From Asterochloris sp. CNOR1 (lineage: Eukaryota > Chlorophyta > Trebouxiophyceae > Trebouxiales > Trebouxiaceae), in the NCBI GenBank assembly GCA_963969365.1, contig OZ017749.1, positions 310,001 through 374,000 of the forward strand: 64,000 bases of DNA, read 5' to 3'. The notes beneath the pieces were generated by a model that worked only from the letters and a program-made list of their open reading frames with translations, searched no databases and had not been told where the DNA came from. The translations under genes were made by a program, and so were the position numbers. Shown piece after piece: positions 36,801 through 46,525 of this stretch. How positions within the stretch are numbered: the first letter of the stretch is position 1; every line of letters starts with the position of its first letter.

Positions 36801-39800
36801 CTCAAATGGCTGAACATGTACCAGAACTCACAGGCTGCACCATCCAACAGCGGGATCAGGTGCTGGGAGGGTGCCAGGAAGGTGCTCTGCTGCTGGGGTG
36901 CTCAGGGGGTGTTGATGGTGCAAAGGTGAGATGTGCGGCCATCTGGGGGTGGAGGACAAAGGGTGGCAGGATCGGTGATAGCTGATGAGAATCTGGCAGC
37001 TGACTTGTGTGAGGCACCTGACCACTGCCTGATCTTTTGTAAGTGCAAGGGAATAACTGCACACTGACTTGGCCTCTGTGCTGTCCTCACAGAGGTGCCC
37101 CACAGTGGGGAGTCTCATGGCTGAGAAACGCACTTCAAAGGTCATTTGAAATGACCTGTAGGCTGTGGCCACAGGTCTGCCACACAGCAGGGACGATGAA
37201 GGTAGCACTTGCCCAGCCAATAGTTGCAATCCAACTGAATTCAGGCATTCTAAACTGACCTCGATGCTGTCGCCGTAGGTCTGCCGCACCGCAGGGAGGC
37301 TGAAGGTTGAGAACTCACCCAGTTGCCACTGGATGAACTTGTGCCACAGTTGTACGCTGCTGCCATGGGCTGCCAAGACCTGCTGCCACCGCTGACGAAG
37401 GTCTGTAGGGGTGGATATCACTGCAGCCTGCAGTCATGCTGCAAATTCTGGCTCTGACTTCAGTACTGGGTGTTCACCACATGCATCCTGTTGGCTTGCA
37501 GCCATGCTGGTAGAAGACAAGCAGCTGTACTGAGAGACTTGACTGCGAGACTTGACCTGCAGTGTAGCTGAGGGCACCCGTCCCATGGCGTGATGCCGGT
37601 TGACCAAGCTTTGCTTCAGGTTGATTCCTGGCACCTAAGTCCTAACCAGAAGGATGGCGTAGGTACCCATGACAATGGAAACTGCTTTGCGCAAGCTATC
37701 ACTATCAAGACCCTGTAAGTTAGAGGGTTGATGCAGCTGACAAGGTCTTGGATCAAGCAAGGGGAAAGGGACACAGCCTGGTTCCAAGTTGGGGGCTGGC
37801 CTCAATGATCCTCCTTAACATTGCCTGGCAAAGGCCAGGGCTACCTGGACAGCTTCCACAGTCCAAGCAACAACACCAGCTCTCTCTGCACTGATCACAT
37901 GTACTCTCACTGCCCAAATGGCAGCAAGTTCTGAAGTCGGGCTGGCAGATGACGAAGCCAGACAGGACTATGTTGTCACGCCTATCCACAGCAGGTCCAG
38001 GGCATTGCAAAGCTGCGCACCTCAGAGTAGGGGGCCACAGGCAGTCGGTGTGAGCCTGAGGAAAGTCCAAGGTCCCCAAAGACTTGACACAAGCTGCAAA
38101 GCAGCTGACAGATCCTTGCCCTTTGCCCTCATCAGCGGAAGGCTGCCAAAGGGGCACTACCCTCAGCAGCACAGAGCTGCCCCTGCCTGGAAGCCTCTGC
38201 GGGAGGGGCACAAAGCAGCGTACCTCGTTCAGGAGGGCCAGCAGCAGCTGGTCGGAGCCTGGGTGGAACTCCAGGCCGCGCTGCAGGATGGCGATCTTCT
38301 TTTCGGCCAGCGCGGCAGCCACGCCCTTGCGCTGCCTTGTCGCACTGCAGGCAGGGTGCCAAGTGATCAGCCCTGTGCCAAATTGTGTGGGAGCTCGTGT
38401 CTGAGACACCATGTGACCTGCCCAGCTGAACGAGGAAGAGCATGGCAGACCAACAGGCAGGAATGTGCTGACCACCAGCTGGCAGCGCGTAACTTGTCTG
38501 TCTGACTGAGGAAGGGCTTGGAAGACTGAGACACAGGCGGAACCAGGCTGACTACCAGAGCAGGCAGCCAGATTCACAGATGCACAGCCACTTGAGGCAA
38601 GAGGCCCCACCCGTGAGAAGGCAAGCAGTGCGCTGTTTAGCTGCGTGCTCATCTGACAACCTCTCCTGAAGTACTGCATGATCATCCTGATGCAGCACCA
38701 GCCTGTGCAGGGACACGCATGCCGGTTCAACTCCAGGCAAGGCTCCTGCACACTTGCCCACGCCCTCTTTGTGGCAGAACACTACTGCTGAACTTGGCCA
38801 TGATGCTCTGGCAGGCGCCATGACCCACCTGACGACCTCCTCCTGAAACTCTGCATAGTCCAGCCAGAGCTGCAGGCGGTGCGGGCTCTCACGCAGGGCC
38901 ACGTTGAACTCTCTGGTGCGCCGCATGAGCACCTGCTCTGGCGTCTCTGCCTCATCCGCCTCTGAGTCCGGGTCATGAGCAGCGGATGGCGCCTGCAGGG
39001 GCACTTGCGCGAAGCTGTGCAAGCGTGTTTGCGATGGTGCAGCAGCACAGCTGCTGCTTCCAACCCAGCGTCTCTGCACTGTTTGCCTTTGAGTCTGGCC
39101 CAGAGTGGTAGAGCACCGAGAAGTAGTGGCGCTTGCAGCAGATTGATGTGGAGCATTTCTGGACGGGTACAGCAGCAGAGGCGCCGCTCCTGATCCGGCG
39201 TCCCTGCATTGTCTGCCCTCGAGGCTGGCCCCGAGCAGTGCACTGCAGCTGAAGTCACCGGCACATATGCTTACCAAGCTGACGCACTCACTTTGGGGTC
39301 TCAACACCGCTCGCCTCTGACCCTGTAACTCTGAGTGACGAGCCAGTGAAATCCGTAGGATAACATGCTGGCCCAGGGCAGGCCCTGCCCTAGAAGTAGC
39401 ACTGCTCCGCAGGTGAGAGCCGGGACTTGAGCAACGTGCATGTGGCGCACCTGCTGCTCGGAGTCGGGCTGCAGAGGGATGAAGCCGGGCTCAGGCAGGC
39501 CAAGCTTGCTCCCAGGAATGACTGCTGGTGCGGCCCCCTCCTCCCGGCCGAGGTGCAGACGCGCGAACTTGAGGTCAAGCTCCCGCCGGCGCTGCTCCGC
39601 AACAAAGTAGCGCAGCTTGCCTTCCAGAGCGGCACGCTGGGAGTGCCCGTCAGGCTGAGAGGCCAGCCTACAGGCAGAGCTGGGACTGGGGGGGGTTCAG
39701 GTTCAGCTTTGCTATCCGAAAACTGTTGCAGAGACCAGCCTACGCGCAAAGATGGAGCTGGGGTGTCAGGTTCAGCCTTGCCATGAACAAGCTCTTACTG

Positions 39801-41593
39801 GGAGAGGCAGCCCATTATCTGGCTAGCTGCTGTGTGCTGGAGGAAGCAGCAGGAAGTGTCTGCTGCTTCATATGTGCAAATGGTGCCCATCTAGCCACAC
39901 AGCTAGCTCCTTTGATGTAACAGAGTGGGTGGACCTTGGCTGGCTGGCAGATGGAAGATGCTTACGCTCTAAAGCGGCACATTGGTAGCTTCTATCCAAA
40001 CACACCCAAGCAGGTGAACGCCTGCTTACAGGCAGCCTGGTGTATGGCGTTGCATAGCTGCATCAGGCTCAGTGGGCATGCGTGGTCAGCAAGCACAGCT
40101 TGAAGATCCTTGGCTCACAGGAAACTGCTTTGCATCAGGCATGAAGTGCAGAGCCGCTGTTTCCAGACAAGCAGCGCCCCAAGGCAGCTGTCTGCAACAT
40201 CAAGGTGTCCTGAGCGTCGCCCCTCCACAGTATGCCCCTCTCAACTTTGCAACAGGGCTGCATGGGCCTCAGTCGCCCTGTCAGAGCTACCTACTCTGCT
40301 CCCCATCCTCAGCATGCTGCTCATTGGCAGGCAGCCACCCAAGAAAGAAAGTGCTGGGTACTTGCCTGCTGAAGTTGCCTGCATTGCCATGCTGGGCTCC
40401 AGCAGCCACCCTGGTGGGATCCATCCGCCTGAATGCGGCCACATCCTGCTGATACAGCCCATCATACACAACATTGTCTCTGTCACCACTGCGATCGATC
40501 CTGTACAAGTCCTCCTTAGCTGTGGCGTCCGTGGCCGCAGCTGCTCCCCATAGGGGGTGCTGGCTGGCGCGCATGGTGTCCCCTGCTGCTGCTGCCTGCC
40601 TCTCCAGCTCCACAATCTGCAGACGCCAGAAAGTTGCTGACTTGCTTATGATTCTGGCGTCTGTGCCAACTACGACACCCAGTGCATGCAGCAGGCTTGT
40701 CTTGTTTGCTTCAGGTTTGCCGATTGGGCAGTGTGCTTGCACAAAACAGTGATGTGCCAACAGTTCAAGGCAGACTGTGCATGGCTGTGGCGCTTCTCAT
40801 GCTGTGCCAGTAGCCTTGTCTGTGCGTTTTGTGTAGACAGGCTCTAGTGCACAGCCAGCTCAGCTGCCTGCCTGGAAGATGGCCACTTAGTGCCAGCAAG
40901 TCCTCAGCTGTGAGTATATGCTTTGCCATGCAGTATGTGATGCCTGAGCAAAAGGGTTGCAGCCACCAGCATTATGCTTGCCTTCTCGGCATCTGTGCGC
41001 CGCGATGTGGGCTTGTCCTTGGACTTCTGCCTCTTCTGCCTCTGGTTTTTGCCCCTGCAGAACACCATCTCGGCCTCGACCTCGTGCTAGCGCAGCAACT
41101 TGCAATGGTGTGACATGCCTTGCAGCAACTGGGCCCCGCCAGAAGCAGGTGGGGCATACCAGCTGGTGTGGCACGTCTTGGATAACACAATACGCAGTGC
41201 ATCCTCTAGAATGCAGGCTTGCTTGTGGCCATCTCCTGCATCGTCACGGCCGCGTTTCCTGTGCCGTCTGCGCCTGTGCTGCTTGGAAGTGTCCGAGGAC
41301 ACGCTACCTGCAGCAGTCTCCCTGACAGCCTTGCGTGGGTTGGCCTGTGCCCCTGTGGCGTCTTCGCCTTCATCGCTGCTGCTGGAGGACAGGAAGTAGG
41401 CTGCTGCAGCTTGCAGGGTGGCATCTGCAGGCATGGGCAGATGCAAGTGTTTGGTGTTGGCAACCCAGATCTGGCCAGAGCATCTGTTGCACTGCACACC
41501 TTTGCTGGGGGCCTGTGCAGATGCGCGATGGGCTTCATCCAGGGGTGCCTGTGGTGCTGTGCCAGGCTGAGAGTAGGCTGGAAACAGGCTCAT
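27863..41593 (-). CDS. NRDE2: NRDE2 homologue (nuclear RNAi / RNA-surveillance HAT-repeat protein)
   Basis: NRDE2 works with the exosome adaptor MTR4 and splicing machinery in other eukaryotes, and in nuclear RNAi in worms. Exons in transcription order: 41593-41500, 41424-41223, 41054-40982, 40616-40366, 39667-39451, 38992-38829, 38344-38224, 37427-37260, 36357-36162, 35447-35301, an inferred 11-nt exon within 34600-34830, 34133-33710, 33588-33490, 32990-32817, 32475-32066, 31542-31335, 31039-30771, 30422-30300, 29531-29343, 28988-28800 and 28018-27863. They total 1294 codons in frame. Hallmarks: N-terminal MSLFPAY and a Ser/Arg/Lys-rich region, YRIDRSGDRDNVVYDGLY, RTREFNVALRESPHRLQLWL, FERFWDSAAP, VAQRWAAEERRRSRERW, a LWAAYAQLE/ARKVYDAAL HAT pair, SPLLWRCYL, CKALWLDGI, and the terminal ELIELMKEKQLRLHTDVYEI. 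Exons 2, 3 and 4 appear to use GC donors. Confidence 0.9.
28330..28830 (-). repeat. tandem exon 20 end/donor copies, NRDE2 last intron
   Basis: On the plus strand at least five copies of (G)CTCACCTG..GGCCAGAGCTTG.ATGCCGTCCAGCCACAGCGCCTTGCACC follow the real one at 28794-28850. They are decayed copies of the exon end coding CTWCKALWLDGIQALAHQ and its GTGAGC donor. Copies lie near 28340, 28400, 28560, 28630 and 28690. Confidence 0.88.
28731..28756 (-). repeat. interstitial telomere-like motif
   Basis: TAGGGTTTAGGGTTTAGG, followed by TTCTAGGG: about three copies of the plant-type TTTAGGG repeat, the last imperfect. It lies within the junction-repeat array of the last NRDE2 intron. Confidence 0.85.
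34600..34870 (-). repeat. tandem array containing candidate 11-nt micro-exons
   Basis: About five units of 50-55 bp on the plus strand begin (G/T)TTGCACCTCATCTGGCCCTGCA, at about 34600, 34651, 34705, 34759 and 34809. Read on the minus strand each contains TGCAG, then an 11-nt block ending GATGAG or GGTGAG, then a GTGCAA donor. One 11-nt block restores the phase between NRDE2 exons at 35301 and 34133. Confidence 0.75.
35725..35988 (+). repeat. 264-bp dispersed repeat, copy A
   Basis: In the NRDE2 intron between exons 9 and 10. Reverse complement of 40026-40289, with about 11 differences (roughly 96% identity) and the same length. The ends carry imperfect inverted similarity (CTGACAGG / CTTACAGG). 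This copy is followed by a second TAGCT; copy B is not. Confidence 0.92.
37060..37305 (-). repeat. tandem exon 8 end/donor copies, NRDE2 intron 8
   Basis: The real exon end (plus strand GACCTCGATGCTGTCGCCGTAGG, then TCTGCCGCACCGCAGGG, from 37257) has a decayed copy at about 37150 (GACCTGTAGGCTGTGGCCACAGG, then TCTGCCACACAGCAGGG) and a weaker one near 37067. Confidence 0.75.
39030..39255 (-). repeat. two-copy tandem repeat, NRDE2 intron 5
   Basis: Two copies of about 130 bp share CAGC(G)TC..TGCA(C/T)TGT.TGCC, then TCTGGCCC.GAG. They lie just upstream of the exon 6 acceptor. Confidence 0.6.
40026..40289 (-). repeat. 264-bp dispersed repeat, copy B (inverted)
   Basis: In the NRDE2 intron between exons 4 and 5, in opposite orientation to copy A at 35725-35988. 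The repeat unit has no obvious coding potential. Confidence 0.92.
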
Positions 41594-42556
41594 ATCTCAC
41601 AATGAACTAGGTGCTCTGCAGCAGAGCAACATGCATCTCTTTGTTTGCTGCCTCTCCGTGCCTTAATTGTACAAGTAGTTTTCAAGGTGCTTTATTACAT
41701 TAGAACAAATTTCATGCTGGTGTCAGGAGTGAAGTCTGTGTTCTGAAGACACGGGAGATCCACGCCTGCATGCACCCAATCGTATTATACAGCACAGGCA
41801 GACCTAGGCAAGCAAGCGCTGGGAGCGAGCCAGATCTTTGCCAACAATCATGTTCAGCACCTTGCAGCCTGCAGTTGCCAACAGAGGGAGCAGCTTTGGC
41901 AGAACACCTGCCGTCTTGGACAGTGCAGCAAAAAAAAAAAGCTGTCACATGCAGGATGAGCACAATCCTTTGCGCAAAGGGCCTGCCAGCTCAGCTTCCG
42001 GAGGGAAAAAGCCCAGAAGAAGGAGCTCACACGGCAAGCGCCCCAGGAGCCATTCACTTTGCAGCTCATGTACTCATGCTTGCCTGCAGGCATCAGCCTC
42101 AGAGCTCCTTCAACAGGCACAAGGGAGTCATTCCCTTCCATTGAATGCCAAGCAAGGCGACTCTGCTCTGGCAGCCTTCAAAATGCTGCAGAACACTTTC
42201 ACTTCCTGAATTGCCTGTCTGTAAGTGGGTAGGCGGGCCTATGGCAATGGCATAGGGGATGCTGACCCAGTGATAAACTAAAGCAATTCAACTGCTGGCG
42301 CTCTCTGCTATTCCATGATGTCAGCAAGTGCCAACATAAGCAGGCATACGTGTGATAAATCTCTCTGTACTGCCATGGGGCCCTGGCAACATAACTATCT
42401 CTGTCATTGCCACACACGACCCATATGGCATTGATAAGGCTGGCCTGCAAAGGCTACAGCACTGCAAAATCGTTGCAGCACCCTGTAGTCGCCTCATGGT
42501 GGAAGGACTCGCTGACTTTCTACAGGATGGATGCAACATTGCTCCGGTGAACAGGC
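41594..42556. other. spacer between carbonic anhydrase 3' end and NRDE2 start
   Basis: About 960 bp. It holds the carbonic anhydrase 3' UTR, the NRDE2 promoter and an A10 tract at 41931. A plus-strand open frame at 41838-42209 has no recognisable domain or splice partners and was not called. Confidence 0.45.
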
Positions 42557-44911
42557 TCAAAGCCAGCAGTACTCGAGCTGCCTCCCTCGCAGATCTTGTA
42601 GTGGTCGGCTGTTGCCAGTCTGGTCAAAGCCTGAGGGGGCCATTAGCTTCTTGTAGGCCGCAAGCTGCTCTGGTGGGATCGTCAACTTGTCAGCAAACAC
42701 CACCCACTGCAACACAGGCAAGACACGTTCCAGCAAAGATAGCACACGTCGTATGCCTGCCACAACAGAGGACCCAAGGCCCAAGACAGCTGTCAGCATA
42801 GCATACATCGAGTAACAACATTGCACGAAATGCTTTGCCTTGAGCCAGTGCTGCACACAGTGTCTGCCGAGTCGTGCAGCAAGCACTTGTGGACCAGGTG
42901 CAAGTGTTTCTCGCTGCACACTGGATGCCGGTGGAGAATGAGGTGAGTGCCAACCACATCCCCGAGTCGAATCCCATTGACGTGCTTCTTGCTGCATTCA
43001 GCAGAGTGGGCGCCGACCACATCCCCCACTGGCCCAAGGAACTTGCCTGCACTCCCTCTGAGCATGGCGGGGTTGTCAGAGAGCCTGGGTACCGCACGAA
43101 GGGGCGGTGCCCATTGACAGGGCTGGGAACCAGTTGCTCAGGGTGGACTGCCTCATAAATGGGACTTGACACCCCCGCCTCTCCAGTGCTGTGCTGCAGG
43201 GCGCTCTGCAGCGCGCCAATGCTGGCGCCGGCCCCAACTTGCAGGAGAGTCCCCAGCACTGTGAATGCACCTGCAACACAGGTCAGGCTCCCAGTAAGAC
43301 GGCCTTGTCAAGGACTGCAGCCTAAAGCACGCCGGTTGGCTGGCTCCTTGCTGCCAACAGCAGCTCTATGCAGTGGCCATTGGCGAGCATCTCAATTGGC
43401 TGCCCACATGCAACTGCAACACTCTGCCTGAGCAGGCTGTCACCGAACACCTGCTGCAGCTGCAGGGCAGTGCTTTTGTTGTTCTTCACTGATTGTGCAG
43501 GGCACTGATTGTGCAGGGCCTGTGGTAAGGTCAAGGCAGAGACCGCAACTGACGGACACAATGGCCATCTAGCATGCAGCACACTGCAAGGTGCCAGGTG
43601 ATCAGCCACAGGGTGACGCTGGCCGCGCAGGGTCACTGAAGCTGTGACATTTTACCCCGCCTCAAGTCTGATACATCCGGTAAGGACACACCATGACTTG
43701 GGGAGGACACAGCTGACGCAGCTCGGGCTGTTGCATAGCGCTGTGCGCTTGGCACACTGACCTGTGCTAACGTTCTTGTGGACCAGGTGGGCCTCCATGG
43801 CAGTGCCCGCCCCATCCAAGGTGTGCTCGCTGGGGGTGTGGAAGTGGTACTGCACCAGCTCCAGCTTCTGCCCGTCCAGCATGCAGTAGTTGCCCTTGGG
43901 CACATTGACCTGCACAATGAGGGCATCCTGTTCCGCATCTGCAGCAACGCCCTGCACCAGCCGCTGCCAGTCAAAACAGCACTGCCACCTGGCAGCAGTG
44001 ACATGTGTGGAGAGCTGGCTGCAGGCTGTGGCTGGAGGCAGCCAGCACCTTACAGCTGTTTGCGAGGGCCTCACCTGCAGCGCGCCGTGTCCAGTGTTTT
44101 TCACTGTGGCTCCTGAGGTCTGGCTGTACTGCAGTTCCAACTCCCCAACCTGCTTCTGGCTGTACTTGAGTTTCAAGTCCCCAGTCCCCCCTGCAGCTGA
44201 GGACTGGCTGTACGTCAGGTTTAGGTCCCCACGCCCCCCTGCAGCTGAGGGCTGGCTGTACTGCAGATTTAAGTCCCCGTAGTGTATGTTTAGTTCCCCA
44301 CGCTGCCCTGCAGCTGAGGACGTGCTGTACTGCATGTGCAACTCCCCACGCTGCCCTGCAGCTGAGGTCTGGCTGTACTCCAGGTCCAAGTCCCCACGCT
44401 GCCCTGCAGCGGCGCTGCCTGTCCGGCCCTTGGTTGGGATATCGATGGGGCTCTGTGCCTGCCCTGCCTGCAGCAGCACATAAATTGCTGGCTTGTTGGA
44501 GCTTTGGGGATGCCCATACAGCTCCTGGCCATCAGCCTGACTGGCCTGAAGCCTGGCTGTGGAGCCCACGCACAACTTTGACCTTGCACAGCACAGCATG
44601 CGCACCTTGCATGTGCCTGGCCACGAGGAGGGTCCGTTGGGCCCATAGTCCCACGCATCTCCTGCAGCAGAGGCTGGCGCCACACAGCAGGGGCAGGCTG
44701 CCAGGCTGAGCGCTGTTTGGAACAGCAGAGTTCGCCTGTTCATGCGGGACCAGGGCCGCTGGGCAGACTGCTGAGTCACATCGTGGGTGCTACCCTCATC
44801 AAGGGGCAGGCCAAGTGCACTGTCAGGTCGTTGAGCAGAGCAGCGGGCATGCAGCCTGGGAGCCACCACCGACTGATGCCTCAGGCTGACTCGTGAGCCA
44901 AGGAGCTGCAT
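42557..44911 (-). CDS. alpha-carbonic anhydrase, thylakoid-lumen (CAH3-like)
   Basis: Zinc enzyme interconverting CO2 and bicarbonate. Its closest resemblance is the lumenal CAH3 of the algal carbon-concentrating mechanism. Exons: 44911-44606, 44467-44075, 43909-43762, 43270-43047 and 42706-42557, about 406 residues. Residues 1-56 fit a plastid transit peptide. A twin-arginine signal follows (MNRRTLLFQTALSLAACPCC, from residue 57) with an ASAA cleavage site. Mature features: WDYGPNGPSSWPGTC, QSPIDIP, the zinc ligands in QYHFH (about 255, 257) and EAHLVH (about 274), YPGSLTTPPCSEGV, and a C-terminal NSRPLQDLRGRQLEY. Exon 2 contains about seven in-frame repeats of a beta-strand module before the family motif NTGHG. 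The exon 4 donor is GC (CAG|GCAAGT). Its start is about 95 bp from a possible divergent gene. Confidence 0.93.
44120..44415 (-). repeat. in-frame 48-bp coding repeat in carbonic anhydrase exon 2
   Basis: Units encode AAGQRGDLDLEYSQTS and variants (GELHMQYSTSS, GELNIHY, GDLNLQYSQPS, GDLNLTYSQSS, GDLKLKYSQ, GELELQYSQTS). The alternation of charged and hydrophobic residues is conserved while the codons vary. The normal family has one such strand here. Confidence 0.92.
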
Positions 44912-44975
44912 GGGGCTGCCACTTGAGGAGTGCGACCGGATGTACCCTATAGCCGTAACCTAATGACCCGGGTGG

Positions 44976-44991
44976 CGCTCCCGGGGGAGCG
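44976..44991. promoter_or_regulatory. 16-bp palindrome in a putative divergent promoter
   Basis: CGCTCCCGGGGGAGCG has 7-bp perfect arms around a GG centre. It sits between the carbonic anhydrase start (44911, minus) and the candidate start at 45007 (plus). It is symmetric enough to bind a dimeric regulator; function is inferred only from position. Confidence 0.35.
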
Positions 44992-45006
44992 CAACGCAGA
45001 CGCCGC

Positions 45007-46188
45007 ATGTCACTCAGAGGCGTTCTCCGTCCCGCTGGCATACTGACGTCCTCGCTCTCTCTCTTATCTGCATGGGCCCCAGGGGTAGTGATAGTTGTTC
45101 AGGCAGGGAACGTGGCCCAGCCTGCAGCAGCAGGAACCGAGCGTGCACATGGATGGATCAATCAGGCTTGGTGCAAGATCAATCAGGTGCAGCATCAATC
45201 AGGCCCGATGCAGCAGAATGGGTCCATGATCGGGCAGGACAGCAACACAGGGCTGGGCAGGGCCTGTGCCTTTGCAAGAAAGAGTTGACAGTAGACAGGG
45301 ACTAGACACAGTGGGCAGGCAGCAAGACATGGATGTGCAGGGCATCATGCAAGGGCTGCCAGTGAACATGGATGAGGCAGGCAGTAGAGATCTCCTGCCC
45401 TGCTCTGCTGTGCAGCCTGGTCTTCAGCAAATTTGAACGTCTAGGGCTACAGGCAAAAGCAATTGCGTTTAGTCTAGGTCATCTGATGGTGGTAGGCTCC
45501 GAGACACAGCCAGGGGCAGCAGCACTCCGAGCTGCTGCACTCAGTGCTGGAAGGCATAGCTGGGCTGTCAATGCACACTGACAGCCCAGTGCTGCCACTG
45601 CACACTGACAGCCCAGTGCTGCCACTGCACACTGACAGCCCAGTGCTGCTGCTGCAGTTGAACAAACTCATGCACAGCGACGAGGGCAAGGGTTTCGCGC
45701 AGCAGGGCATCGCCCCCATCACCTGGCTTGGCGGTGGCGGCTGTGCACAAGTCTGCATGCGACAGTACCTGTACCAGGCTGCAAATGTACATGTGCTGAG
45801 CAGGCTCGCTACAAATTAGTATGCAACTCTGCTGCAGAGGATTGCGAAGCCTCAGGCTGGCCTTCTTGCCCACCTTTCTGGGTGCAGTCAATTGGCAGCA
45901 CAAGTATGCCGCTTGTGCTCCACTGGTGCAGTGTAGGACGAGCTGCACATCCTGACCACATGCCCAGCTCTGGCTGCCCTCCGTGCAGGCTGCCCTGACC
46001 ATCAGGACGGGCATACTAGCTTGGCCAGTGTGTTTGCAAAGTGGGAGCTGCGCTCACTGGGCTGGTTTGCTTGCCATGTCATACAGGAGTACAGCCACTT
46101 GCTAGAGGCCCTGGACCAACTGCTATGGCCTGTCAGCTATGTACCACAGAGCAGCATCAGGCCTGGTCCCCGCAGGCGGCGCCAATAA
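45007..46188 (+). CDS. hypothetical small multi-exon gene
   Basis: Weak model. A first exon from 45007 would encode MSLRGVLRPAGILTSSLSLL, a plausible organelle-targeting start. A second segment from 45658 after GCTGCAG reads LNKLMHSDEGKGFAQQGI, then APITWLGGGG. A terminal exon at about 46088-46188 after ATACAG reads EYSHLLEALDQLLWPVSYVP and ends RPGPRRRRQ with TAA. Codon use looks real in the middle segment, but I recognise no family and the joins between these blocks are not established. Confidence 0.3.
45574..45654 (+). repeat. 27-bp tandem repeat, three copies
   Basis: CACACTGACAGCCCAGTGCT plus GCCACTG repeats at 45574, 45601 and 45628, ending immediately before the GCTGCAG acceptor of the exon-like segment at 45658. 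Confidence 0.9.
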
Positions 46189-46525
46189 CGCATCACCCTT
46201 GCGGGCAGGTATCCAAGCTAGAACAGTGTTATGTAGCACCCTCTTGGCCAGCAGCAGGAATCACACCCCGCGACTGCATCGCTGCTTTGCAGTGTGGCAG
46301 CTTGGCAGGTCCTTTTGGAGTCACCAAGTTTTGGGTTACAGTTGTTGCAGGCTTGGCAGGCTGATCAGAGAGGGGATTGCTCTACATGTTGCCACATGTG
46401 TACTGTACAGTAGCTGTATGCCTGCCTTTATGTACCAGTGCAGCAATCAGTAAAACATCTATGAAACAGTCATTGGGCCCCCAGTTGTGGCCTGCTACAC
46501 CAGAGAACTCGGAAGTTGAGCACAC
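46189..46525. other. spacer
   Basis: The 337 bp between the putative TAA at 46188 and the stop of the ubiquitin-like gene. Nothing recognised. Confidence 0.4.

Noticed and set aside
41838-42209. Plus-strand basic open frame in the carbonic anhydrase-NRDE2 spacer
   Set aside because: No family, no splice sites tied to it, and it overlaps an A10 tract and the likely UTRs.
44120-44415. The carbonic anhydrase repeat as an array of intronic junction copies
   Set aside because: Units stay in frame over seven copies, without stops, and with a conserved residue pattern. Translation is the simpler reading, though splicing within it remains possible.
43652-44911. Single 419-residue open frame over the carbonic anhydrase
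   Set aside because: It reads through introns in frame. The homologous blocks need splicing at 44606/44467, 44075/43909 and 43762, so the continuous frame is not the protein.
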